In this document: in pieces, positions 1 through 5,814 of the stretch
Numbering within the stretch: position 1 is the first letter of the stretch
How the letters are laid out: every line of letters begins with the position of its first letter
Assembly: GCA_022798035.1 (NCBI GenBank)
Contig: JAAWLS010000160.1
Location: 1-5,814 of the forward strand
Reading direction: 5' to 3'
Source: Lachnospiraceae bacterium
GTDB lineage: Bacteria > Bacillota > Clostridia > Lachnospirales > Lachnospiraceae
DNA length: 5,814 nucleotides
The notes under the pieces: model-generated
Databases searched by the model: none
Told to the model about the DNA's origin: nothing
The model's input: the letters and a program-made list of their open reading frames with translations, nothing else
Made by a program: the position numbers and the translations under genes

Positions 1-48
1 TGCCTTACGTATATCTTCTACATTTGCTGTGTCGATAAATAACCTCAT
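1..48 (-). CDS. Fructose-6-phosphate aldolase / transaldolase (FSA/TalC type), N-terminal fragment
   Basis: Only the first 16 codons lie in the window; the gene runs off the left edge. They read MRLFIDTANVEDIRKA, which matches the near-invariant start of the small class I aldolases of the FSA/TalC transaldolase family: a first beta strand of the TIM barrel, LFIDTAN, whose Asp is conserved, followed by helix 1. In this family the enzyme either cleaves fructose 6-phosphate to dihydroxyacetone and glyceraldehyde 3-phosphate or acts as a transaldolase of the pentose phosphate pathway in the cytosol. The two activities cannot be told apart here because the Schiff-base lysine and substrate residues are outside. 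The start is well supported: ATG at 46-48 is preceded by AAGGAG at 55-60 with a 6-nt spacer, and a good promoter sits upstream. Family call from a short match, but the motif is very characteristic. Confidence 0.82.
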   Translation of the reverse strand, partial: MRLFIDTANVEDIRKA

Positions 49-79
49 TCTGTTCTCCTTTCATACCTCTTTGCACATC

Positions 80-108
80 ATTATATATTCTATACAAAAT
101 ATTGTCCC
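80..108 (-). promoter_or_regulatory. Sigma-A type promoter of the aldolase gene
   Basis: Read on the minus strand, a perfect TATAAT (80-85) lies 17 bp downstream of GGGACA (103-108), which matches the TTGACA consensus at 4 of 6 positions. The -10 box is about 31 bp upstream of the aldolase start codon, leaving a short leader that contains the AAGGAG ribosome binding site. The surrounding spacer is AT-rich. This implies that the aldolase gene is transcribed independently of the hydrogenase gene upstream of it. Confidence 0.6.
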
Positions 109-115
109 GTGTACA

Positions 116-137
116 GAGTGTTTTTTATTTCACACTC
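116..137 (-). other. Inverted repeat between hydrogenase and aldolase genes
   Basis: GAGTGT (116-121) and ACACTC (132-137) form a perfect 6-bp stem with a 10-nt AT-rich loop, about 80 nt downstream of the hydrogenase stop and just upstream of the aldolase promoter. On the minus strand it is not followed by a T tract, so it is a weak terminator candidate. It could equally be a regulator site or chance. The rest of the 49-216 gap shows no open reading frame or known RNA structure that I recognise. Confidence 0.25.
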
Positions 138-216
138 AAATTTGTAACGGTTCAACAAACTGCAGGCTGTCCATATCTGACCCTATTCTACATGAAACTT
201 CTATTTCCCACAAGTG

Positions 217-1452
217 TCAAAGAGAGAAATTTCGCACTAAAATATCACTTTTCTCTAAAAATTCCTCAATTGTGTGAAACCCCAGCCGCGACAACAGCTC
301 CGGAACGAAAGGATTTTCCAAAGGCGTTTTGTACTCTGCCTGCTGCCCATACCTTTCCACATTTTCTCTCCCCTCTTCTCTTCCGATGATGATTTTGGGA
401 CCTCCCACACAGCCGCCCGGACATCCCATTCCCTCAAAAAAGTTCGCTTTTGTTTCCCCCTTTTTCAACCGTTCTATCATCTCCCTGCAGGCAGGCACCC
501 CGTCTGCCTGTTCCGCCTGAACTTCAATTTTCCGGTCAGGATTCAGCTGTTTTACCGTGGCTTTTACTGCCTCGCTGACGCCTCCGGTTCTGGCATAAAT
601 CCGCCCCGCCCTGGAGGAGTGTTCTTTGTCGTCCTCTCCCAATTCCTCCGGATGAATATCGGCTGCCTGGAACATATCCTGCACCTCCTGAAACGTCAGC
701 ACATAGTCCACCGCATCTGCAATATCTTCTTCCCTGGCCTCCTTTTTCTTTGCCATACAGGGCCCTACAAAAACCGTCATGGCTTCGGGGTGAAGTTTTT
801 TCACCACCCTGCCCGCAGCAATCATAGGAGACACCGCACCGGGAACGTGAGGCATCAGCTCCTGATATACCTTCCGTATCATGGCAATCCAGACAGGACA
901 GCAGCAGCTTGTGAGCTGATAATCTGCTTCCTCTCTGATATTAGCGTCAAATTCCAACGCTTCTTTCAGCGTCAAAATATCTGCAAAAACTGCCACCTCG
1001 ATAAGTCCCTGAAATCCCATGGCCTTAAATGCCGCCCGCAGTTTTCCCGTTGTAACCTCCGGGCCGAACTGTCCCAAAAAAGCAGGGGCCACTAGGGCAT
1101 ACACTTCTCTTTTCTTCTCACGAACTGCCCTAAGAACTGGAACCACATCTTTATTAGCCGCCAGTTTTTCCAGCTTGCAGGCTTCCACGCAGGCGCCGCA
1201 GCCCGTACATTTTTCTTTATTAATCTGCACTTTTCCGTTCTCATCCTGCTCAAATGCATCAAAAATACAGCTGTTTTCACAGGCTTTCTCATAAGCGCAC
1301 TGCTCACATTCCTCTGCAAAAATAACAGGCGCATGGCGCTCCGGGTGCAAGAGACAGTCCATATGATAGGAATCGTACTCTTCCTCCAGCACACGCCCTC
1401 TGCCTGCCTCCTGCTCTAAAATGTCCAGATACAACTGGTGAAATGTTTTCAT
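217..1452 (-). CDS. Single-subunit [FeFe] hydrogenase-type protein with two N-terminal [4Fe-4S] clusters
   Basis: 411 residues. The N-terminal ferredoxin-like part carries two cysteine sets, C49-x2-C52-x5-C58-x3-C62 and C82-x2-C85-x2-C88-x3-C92, which should bind two [4Fe-4S] clusters relaying electrons. The rest is the iron-hydrogenase large-subunit domain with all three H-cluster motifs. L1 is TSCCCPVW (181-188), L2 is GPCMAKKKE (230-238) and L3 is EGMGCPGGCVGG (340-351), giving ligands C185, C232, C344 and C348, with C184 as the likely proton-relay cysteine. Family role: reversible proton reduction to H2 in the cytosol, needing HydE/F/G maturases, which are not in the window. Departures from the classical group A form are an extra cysteine in L1 and Gly in place of the usual Met before Pro-Cys in L2. 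As I recall these are typical of group B enzymes such as Clostridium pasteurianum CpIII. There is no adjacent NADH or electron-bifurcating subunit gene. The start is ATG at 1450-1452, preceded by GAGGG. A TTG 13 codons upstream has no ribosome binding site. A sensor or regulatory role cannot be excluded. Confidence 0.9.
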   Translation of the reverse strand: MKTFHQLYLDILEQEAGRGRVLEEEYDSYHMDCLLHPERHAPVIFAEECEQCAYEKACENSCIFDAFEQDENGKVQINKEKCTGCGACVEACKLEKLAANKDVVPVLRAVREKKREVYALVAPAFLGQFGPEVTTGKLRAAFKAMGFQGLIEVAVFADILTLKEALEFDANIREEADYQLTSCCCPVWIAMIRKVYQELMPHVPGAVSPMIAAGRVVKKLHPEAMTVFVGPCMAKKKEAREEDIADAVDYVLTFQEVQDMFQAADIHPEELGEDDKEHSSRAGRIYARTGGVSEAVKATVKQLNPDRKIEVQAEQADGVPACREMIERLKKGETKANFFEGMGCPGGCVGGPKIIIGREEGRENVERYGQQAEYKTPLENPFVPELLSRLGFHTIEEFLEKSDILVRNFSL

Positions 1453-1533
1453 TTTTATTCCCTCATTTCTGTTTTTTAATAGTATGAACAAAATTTGAGA
1501 GAAAAATCAGTATTCTCCTTAAATTGCCGGCCA

Positions 1534-2784
1534 TCAATTTTTCGGAAAATATTTTTGAAAGGCATTTTTAATGTACAGTGCAATTCCCATAGAAATCACT
1601 CCTGCTGATAAAACCACGGCAAATTCAAATCCTTTGCAGATTTCAAACAAAAATCCATACCAGGCGCTGCCCAGAGGCTGTGCGCACATGGACACTGTGA
1701 GAACCACAGAAATCACTTTTCCGATGAGATTTTGAGGTGTCTCGGCCTGGATAAAAGACATCACCTGTACAGTAAAAATTGTGGAACACACCATAATTGC
1801 AAAACAGCATACCACCATAATCAGGTAACTTGCCATGCCTGAGGGGGACAGCATCAATCCCATTCCCATGGGAAATACCCACAGGGCAACCGCTACGATA
1901 AGATTTCCAGCCTTCTGTATCTTTAGTTTTCTGGCAAAGACGCCTGCACTGATACCCCCTGCCAAACCGCCTGCCGCCAGAGCTCCCTCTGCAAATCCGC
2001 ATAATTTATTTGCCAGGGATATCTCCAGCCCCAGCACTTCCGTCACCAGATAAGGCAGTCCCACCATAAGCATAGAGGACAGAAACAAATTGATTCCGCA
2101 GGCCGCCAGCACTCCTTTCCCGATGATGGGCTTCTCTCTGCGGATAAACTGAATGCTCTCCGTGAAATCTTTTCGGACTGTCTGCAGCATATTCACGTCA
2201 GAACTCTGTTTCACAAAAGGTATTCTGATAAAAATTTCCATAACTGCTGACAGCAGAAAACAAATCATACAGAGAAACAGCACAGATTTCAATCCATAAG
2301 CGCTGTACAAAACACCTCCCAGCACAGGCCCCAGCAGAGAAGAAAACGCGCTTATGGTGTTGATAATAGAATTGGCCTCCATGATATGCTCCGGCCCTAT
2401 CAGCGCCGGCACGCTTGCCTGTACCGAAGGCTGGTACGCCCCTGCTATGCCGTATAGAATCATCAAAGTCACCGTCACCAGAACCACGAGATTGATTTCC
2501 CCCATAAGCAGAGAAAAAACCAGAATTACCACTGCCGTAAAAAAATCCAACGCCGCCATAATATTCCGCTTATTTACCCGGTCTGCGACAATCCCGCCTA
2601 TGGGAGACAATAAAACAGCCGGAAGAAAGGCGCAGGCTGTCACAGTCCCGTAAAGAGCAGAAGAACCTGTGCAGTTCAACAGATATAAGGGCAGGGCAAA
2701 CCGGATGGCCGCATTGCCAAACAGCGAAACAATCTGTCCAATCACAACCAGTACAAAATCCTTTGAAAATAACTTTTGTTCCAT
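1534..2784 (-). CDS. MFS_3-family efflux transporter (EntS/MefA-like)
   Basis: 416 residues, almost entirely hydrophobic segments consistent with 12 membrane helices, the usual length for the family. MFS motif A is present as GGIVADRVNKRN (63-74), between helices 2 and 3. An antiporter-type motif C, LLGPVLGGVLY (150-160), lies in helix 5, preceded by the EANSIINTISAF stretch common in the EntS/MefA-like MFS_3 group. A cytoplasmic loop around 190-222 separates the two halves. Members export drugs or siderophores from the cytoplasm using the proton gradient; the substrate here cannot be read from sequence. The start was set at ATG 2782-2784, because GGAGG lies 8 nt before it. An in-frame ATG five codons earlier overlaps that ribosome binding site and has none of its own. 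The gene directly follows a TetR-type regulator and its own TTGACA box plus inverted repeat, so ligand-induced expression is likely. Confidence 0.9.
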   Translation of the reverse strand: MEQKLFSKDFVLVVIGQIVSLFGNAAIRFALPLYLLNCTGSSALYGTVTACAFLPAVLLSPIGGIVADRVNKRNIMAALDFFTAVVILVFSLLMGEINLVVLVTVTLMILYGIAGAYQPSVQASVPALIGPEHIMEANSIINTISAFSSLLGPVLGGVLYSAYGLKSVLFLCMICFLLSAVMEIFIRIPFVKQSSDVNMLQTVRKDFTESIQFIRREKPIIGKGVLAACGINLFLSSMLMVGLPYLVTEVLGLEISLANKLCGFAEGALAAGGLAGGISAGVFARKLKIQKAGNLIVAVALWVFPMGMGLMLSPSGMASYLIMVVCCFAIMVCSTIFTVQVMSFIQAETPQNLIGKVISVVLTVSMCAQPLGSAWYGFLFEICKGFEFAVVLSAGVISMGIALYIKNAFQKYFPKN

Positions 2785-2803
2785 TCTCTTAACCTCCATT
2801 TTA

Positions 2804-2833
2804 ATACCGCATGACGGTATGTATTTGTGTCAA
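2804..2833 (-). promoter_or_regulatory. Promoter element and candidate TetR operator of the efflux gene
   Basis: On the minus strand a perfect TTGACA (-35) lies at 2828-2833. Downstream of it, at 2804-2820, is ATACCG-TCATG-CGGTAT, an inverted repeat with perfect 6-bp arms and a 5-nt centre, a usual shape for a TetR-dimer site. It covers the region where the -10 box should be, so binding would block polymerase. I do not find a good -10 box at 16-18 bp; the best AT-rich match, TATTAA, is 21 bp away. The promoter call is therefore less certain than the inverted repeat itself. The efflux start codon is 19 bp downstream of the repeat. Confidence 0.55.
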
Positions 2834-2865
2834 AATAAACTACCCTGCATCAAGCTGCGGGGTAG
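2832..2865 (-). terminator. Intrinsic terminator after the tetR gene
   Basis: On the minus strand CTACCC and GGGTAG pair perfectly (6 bp). After one C-A mismatch, GCA and TGC add three more base pairs around a 6-nt loop (stem-loop 2840-2865), and TTTATTTT follows immediately (2832-2839). This is the normal layout of a Rho-independent terminator. It starts about 44 nt after the tetR stop and should separate tetR transcription from the efflux gene. The T tract runs directly into the TTGACA box of the next promoter. Confidence 0.75.
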
Positions 2866-2908
2866 TTCACCCAGTCGCCAAATTTCATCTTATCGTAATA
2901 GAAGCCCG

Positions 2909-3586
2909 TCACTTTGCGGCAGCTCCATTGCGATTTCTGTTTTTCTGATAAACAGCGGCCAATTCCACGATTCTGTCCGCCAGCTCATCATCCACAATAT
3001 CCAGGCCGAGCCCCTGCATCATCTGGCAAAACACCATGGCTTTGCGGCGGGACTTTTCCGCAGAATCATCAAATATCATGGGATTCATCCACACATTCGC
3101 CACCAGCAGAATCAACTCTGCCAGCTCTTCTGGATAATCTGTCTGAATGGAGCCGTCTGCAACCCCCTGCTCTATAATAGGCTGAATATAGGCAGGCGCC
3201 GCTTCCTCCACCGTGTCCAGGAAAATACTGTGGAGCAGCTTGGGACTCTTTTTTAAATTAGGGGCCACCGTAAAAATATCATCCTGCACAGAGCGAAGAA
3301 TGGATTTCTTAAAAATTTTCTCCAGCCTCTCTCTGCCTGTAAGGCCGCTGCTGTCACGAATCTCCGCCAGCATCCGATTAGATCTCTCTGTCATTCGCTC
3401 AATGACCGCAGCCAAAATATCTTCTTTGGACTTAAAGTGGTGGTAAATTGCCCCTTTGCTGAGACCTCCCAGATTGTCGATAATATCCTGAATGGACGTA
3501 TATTCATATCCTTTTTCCAAAAGCAGACGCAGGGAAACATCCAATATTAAATTAATGGTTTCCTCCGGATGTTTATTTCTGGCCAT
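2909..3586 (-). CDS. TetR/AcrR-family transcriptional regulator
   Basis: 225 residues, a normal length for the family. The N-terminal DNA-binding domain covers about residues 8-55: helix 1 (TINLILDVSLRLLLEKGY), then the helix-turn-helix region TSIQDIIDNLGGLSKGAIYHHF (30-51) followed by KSKEDIL, which is the TetR signature. The remainder is an all-helical ligand-binding and dimerisation domain. Its ligand is unknown. Such proteins are dimeric repressors released from DNA by small molecules that are often substrates of the adjacent pump. The pump gene lies next door on the same strand, and inverted repeats sit at both promoters, so control of itself and of the pump is the natural inference. The start is ATG 3584-3586 with AGGTGGAG just upstream; a possible start 13 codons earlier lacks such a site. 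The stop is followed by a terminator, and its TGA overlaps a GTG that opens a 20-codon reading frame. Confidence 0.9.
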   Translation of the reverse strand: MARNKHPEETINLILDVSLRLLLEKGYEYTSIQDIIDNLGGLSKGAIYHHFKSKEDILAAVIERMTERSNRMLAEIRDSSGLTGRERLEKIFKKSILRSVQDDIFTVAPNLKKSPKLLHSIFLDTVEEAAPAYIQPIIEQGVADGSIQTDYPEELAELILLVANVWMNPMIFDDSAEKSRRKAMVFCQMMQGLGLDIVDDELADRIVELAAVYQKNRNRNGAAAK

Positions 3587-3634
3587 ATTTTCTCCACCTC
3601 TCAATATACGGATGCGCTGTTGCATATTAACACT

Positions 3635-3659
3635 AACATACCATCAGTATGTTTGTCAA
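3635..3659 (-). promoter_or_regulatory. Promoter element and candidate autoregulatory operator of tetR
   Basis: A perfect TTGACA (3654-3659, minus strand) is followed with no gap by AACATAC-TGATG-GTATGTT (3635-3653), an inverted repeat with perfect 7-bp arms and a 5-nt centre. It fills the spacer and -10 region, so a bound dimer would occlude the promoter. No convincing -10 box is found at the standard 17-bp distance; TATGTT lies at 13 bp and TAATAT at 24 bp. The tetR start is about 48 bp downstream. The arrangement mirrors that in front of the efflux gene. Confidence 0.6.
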
Positions 3660-3669
3660 GATAATCCGA

Positions 3670-3695
3670 CTGAATCTGTAATGATACAGTTTCAG
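3670..3695 (-). terminator. Hairpin after the helicase gene, possible terminator
   Basis: On the minus strand CTGAAACTGT and ACAGATTCAG form a 10-bp stem with one internal A-A mismatch and a 6-nt loop, about 30 nt after the helicase stop codon. It is not followed by a clear run of T (the next bases are TCGGATTATC), so it is a weak intrinsic terminator at best. Its position between the helicase stop and the tetR promoter fits a transcript-end or transcript-stabilising hairpin. Confidence 0.35.
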
Positions 3696-3724
3696 GAAAG
3701 ACTGCCGTAACATAGCAGCCTCTT

Positions 3725-5814
3725 CTATTTTTCTTTTTTCTGATACCTCCTCCGGTAATATTCCATCGTCCGGTATTCCAGAATATCTTTCATATGAGTT
3801 CTCATCACTTCACTCTCAACAGAATCTCTTAACTCCTCCCGGATAGCAATGGCATACCCTTCCTTTTCCACAAAAAATCCCTTTCCGGAAGATTTTAAAA
3901 ATTTAATGGGCATGGTTTCTGCCTTTCTTAAATGTTGTCTGTCCGTCATATTCTTGTATGCCTCATAAGAGATATCCGGAGAAAAATCTTTCCAGTTTGT
4001 CCCCGTATCAAAAAATTCTTTCCAGCCTGCCAGCACTTCCTCCTCCGTCACCGCCAGCCGTATTCTGCCATGGTTGTAAAAGCTGTACAAAACAGGCATC
4101 TTATAGACTTTCTGCATATCCGTTGTCTCAATAACCGAGAGAAAGTCGCGTCCCAGACTCTTGCAGAAAATTTCTTCCTCCTCCGACAGTTCATGCATCT
4201 CCTGCAGAAAATCCAGATATCTGCGGAATGGGTTTTCTTTGGGATGTTTGATACAGTCCTCGTACACTGTGTCTTCCATATAAGTAAACAATTCCATTCT
4301 GGAGGGAACTCTCCCCTCCAGCAGTTCTTTGACACGATAATATTCTCTCTGAATCCGCTCTTTCACAGTGCAGGATTTCTTATTCAGCTCCTGAAATAAA
4401 TCTATCAGACGCATATCAAAGTCCACAATGCAGTCATCCGGGTACACTGCCTGGCTGTAATCCCAGACTTTTTTCTGAGAATAATTCTCCCCGCCGCCCA
4501 GTAGAAGAGGCGCTCTTCCCGCCTTTTCATAGTTGCCGATAAAGTCAAGGACATTCAGATATTCCTTTCCTTTAAAGAGACGAAGCCCACGCCCCAGCTG
4601 CTGCAAAAATACAATCGGGGATTCTGTGGGCCGCAGAAACATCACCATATCCAACGAGGCGATATCCACGCCTTCATTGAACATATCCACAGAAAAAACC
4701 ACCTGGATTTCCTGATTTTTCAGCTGCTGCACTGCCTTGTCCCTGTCCTCTGAATATTCCCCTTCCGAATTGCTGTACACAGCTTTTGCAGGAACGCCTC
4801 TCTTACAGAATTCTTCCGCCATCTCTCTGGCATGCTGCCTGGAGCAGCAAAATCCTAAGGCCCTTTTTGAACGGTATTTTCGATAGTATTTGTAAATCAA
4901 ATCATATCTTCTGCCGTTATTCCGATAGATTTCCGTCAGCTCTTTTGCATCATAACGGCCTTTTACCAAGCGCAGTTTTGAGTAATCTGTCTCGTCATAG
5001 ATTCCATAATAGTGAAAGGGCACCAGCATTCCTTTGTTGATGGCCTCCTTCAAAGAAATTTCATAGGGCACATTATAATCACAGATTTCGTAAATATTTC
5101 TGCCGTCCATCCGCTCCGGCGTAGCCGTAAGCCCCAGCATAAACTGAGGTTTAAAATAATTTACAATTCTTCGGTACTGGTCGTTGACTGCGTGGTGGAA
5201 TTCGTCAATTACAACATAGTCAAAGTAATCTTCCGGAAAATACTCTTCTCTCAGATATTCCTTCCTGCCAAGAGTGGCCGCAGAGGCAAAAATGACAGAT
5301 TTGTCCGTATCTTTCTGCCTGCCGTAAAAGAAACCGTAATCCTCTGAACGGCGCACATTTTGAAAAGAAATGGCGGCCTGCTTTAATATCTCCTCCCGGT
5401 GGGCTACAAACAGCACCCGCTCATATCCGGCGGAATCAAAAGCTGCCAGATACGTCTTACCTATGCCGGTGGCCGCCTGCACCAGTCCTTTTACCGCACC
5501 CTCCGCCCTGCTGTCCTCCAACGCATACAAGGCCTCTATCTGCGCGCCTCTTGGCTGAAACAAAGGCTCTACCTTTCTGTCCCTCCCATACTGCGTGAAA
5601 TCTTCCTCATACTCATCCGAACCTTCTTTATACTTATCATATCTGGCCAAATCTTTTAGCACCGCAGGTCTGTGCCAGTTCTTGGAGTACCGGCGCAGTT
5701 CTTCCTCATTTACCACAATGGAATGGTGGAAAAACAGATTTTCAAAGGTATCGTAAAACAGATTAAAATTCCTTTGGTCTTTCAGGCTGCTGAAACGGTA
5801 ATTCCACTCTATCC
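3725..5814 (-). CDS. Superfamily 2 DEAD/DEAH-type helicase, probably PLD-nuclease fusion, N-terminus outside window
   Basis: The frame is open from the right edge to TAG at 3725-3727, giving about 696 visible residues of a longer protein. A GTG at 5714-5716 is in frame but is not the start, since coding sequence continues through it. Helicase core, by position: Walker A ATGIGKT (5453-5473), Walker B DEFH (5195-5206), motif III TATP (5117-5128), motif V VDMFNEGVDI and motif VI QQLGRGLR (4580-4603). ATP-driven unwinding or translocation on nucleic acid is therefore expected, in the manner of ResIII/SSL2-type proteins. The residues before the core include EWNYRFSSLKD and F-x2-F-type spacing ending in a Y-x3-W. 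As I recall, this resembles the linker after an HKD/phospholipase D-like nuclease domain in helicase fusions. That domain itself is not visible. The last roughly 230 residues are charged, with no domain I recognise and a basic end (RRRYQKKEK). A defence role is possible but rests only on family resemblance. Confidence 0.85.
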   Translation of the reverse strand, partial: IEWNYRFSSLKDQRNFNLFYDTFENLFFHHSIVVNEEELRRYSKNWHRPAVLKDLARYDKYKEGSDEYEEDFTQYGRDRKVEPLFQPRGAQIEALYALEDSRAEGAVKGLVQAATGIGKTYLAAFDSAGYERVLFVAHREEILKQAAISFQNVRRSEDYGFFYGRQKDTDKSVIFASAATLGRKEYLREEYFPEDYFDYVVIDEFHHAVNDQYRRIVNYFKPQFMLGLTATPERMDGRNIYEICDYNVPYEISLKEAINKGMLVPFHYYGIYDETDYSKLRLVKGRYDAKELTEIYRNNGRRYDLIYKYYRKYRSKRALGFCCSRQHAREMAEEFCKRGVPAKAVYSNSEGEYSEDRDKAVQQLKNQEIQVVFSVDMFNEGVDIASLDMVMFLRPTESPIVFLQQLGRGLRLFKGKEYLNVLDFIGNYEKAGRAPLLLGGGENYSQKKVWDYSQAVYPDDCIVDFDMRLIDLFQELNKKSCTVKERIQREYYRVKELLEGRVPSRMELFTYMEDTVYEDCIKHPKENPFRRYLDFLQEMHELSEEEEIFCKSLGRDFLSVIETTDMQKVYKMPVLYSFYNHGRIRLAVTEEEVLAGWKEFFDTGTNWKDFSPDISYEAYKNMTDRQHLRKAETMPIKFLKSSGKGFFVEKEGYAIAIREELRDSVESEVMRTHMKDILEYRTMEYYRRRYQKKEK

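Noticed and set aside
274..1095. A 273-codon open frame on the plus strand opposite the hydrogenase
   Set aside because: It lies wholly antisense to a gene with complete family motifs, has no convincing ribosome binding site and gives a Cys/His/Arg/Phe-rich product without recognisable domains, as expected for a reverse-strand shadow.
1453..1491. Longer hydrogenase starting at an upstream TTG
   Set aside because: No ribosome binding site precedes the TTG, while GAGGG lies at normal distance before the ATG at 1450-1452.
2785..2799. Efflux start at the upstream ATG
   Set aside because: That ATG is immediately followed by the GGAGG that serves the ATG at 2782-2784 and has no ribosome binding site of its own.
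2669..3256. A 195-codon open frame on the plus strand across the tetR-efflux junction
   Set aside because: It crosses the terminator and promoter region and is antisense to two well-supported genes; the product has no recognisable domain.
5714..5716. GTG as start of the helicase
   Set aside because: The same frame continues without a stop to the window edge with coherent, family-like coding sequence, and no ribosome binding site precedes the GTG.
1..5814. CRISPR array, tRNA, rRNA, transposase or phage genes
   Set aside because: No regularly spaced direct repeats, cloverleaf-like segments, rRNA-like sequence or mobile-element protein motifs were seen on either strand. This was judged by eye, not by a covariance search.

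Overview
The window looks like a chromosomal segment of a mid-GC anaerobic Firmicute, most plausibly a gut Clostridia/Lachnospiraceae-type bacterium. The reasons are a compact [FeFe] hydrogenase, strong AGGAGG-type ribosome binding sites, TTGACA -35 boxes and the general style of the proteins. This placement is inference, not a database match. Every gene I can support is on the minus strand, so the window reads right to left.

From right to left: (1) A large superfamily 2 helicase enters from the right edge (3725-5814). Its reading frame is open to the edge, so its N-terminus lies outside. The few residues visible upstream of the helicase core resemble the linker of PLD-nuclease/helicase fusion proteins, which suggests a nuclease-helicase, possibly for defence or DNA processing. 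(2) A 138-bp gap holds a hairpin and a TTGACA box directly followed by a 19-bp inverted repeat. (3) A TetR-family repressor (2909-3586) is closed by a convincing intrinsic terminator (2832-2865). (4) A second TTGACA box and inverted repeat precede an MFS_3-type drug efflux transporter (1534-2784). (5) After an 81-bp gap without a recognisable terminator comes a single-subunit [FeFe] hydrogenase-type protein (217-1452) with two N-terminal cysteine clusters and a complete set of H-cluster motifs in variant form. (6) A 168-bp gap contains a good promoter (TATAAT, 17-bp spacer) and ribosome binding site for a gene cut off at the left edge. Its first 16 codons match the start of a fructose-6-phosphate aldolase/transaldolase (1-48).

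How they fit together: the TetR and MFS genes form a classic regulator-pump pair. The repressor probably controls its own promoter and the pump's through inverted repeats lying just downstream of each -35 box. The hydrogenase may receive read-through transcription from the pump gene but is functionally unrelated as far as the sequence shows. The helicase and the aldolase are separate neighbours. I see no mobile element, CRISPR array, tRNA or rRNA. The points most worth a second look are the variant H-cluster motif with an extra cysteine, the two related but differently spaced operators, a 20-codon reading frame overlapping the tetR stop and terminator, and the incomplete N-terminus of the helicase.
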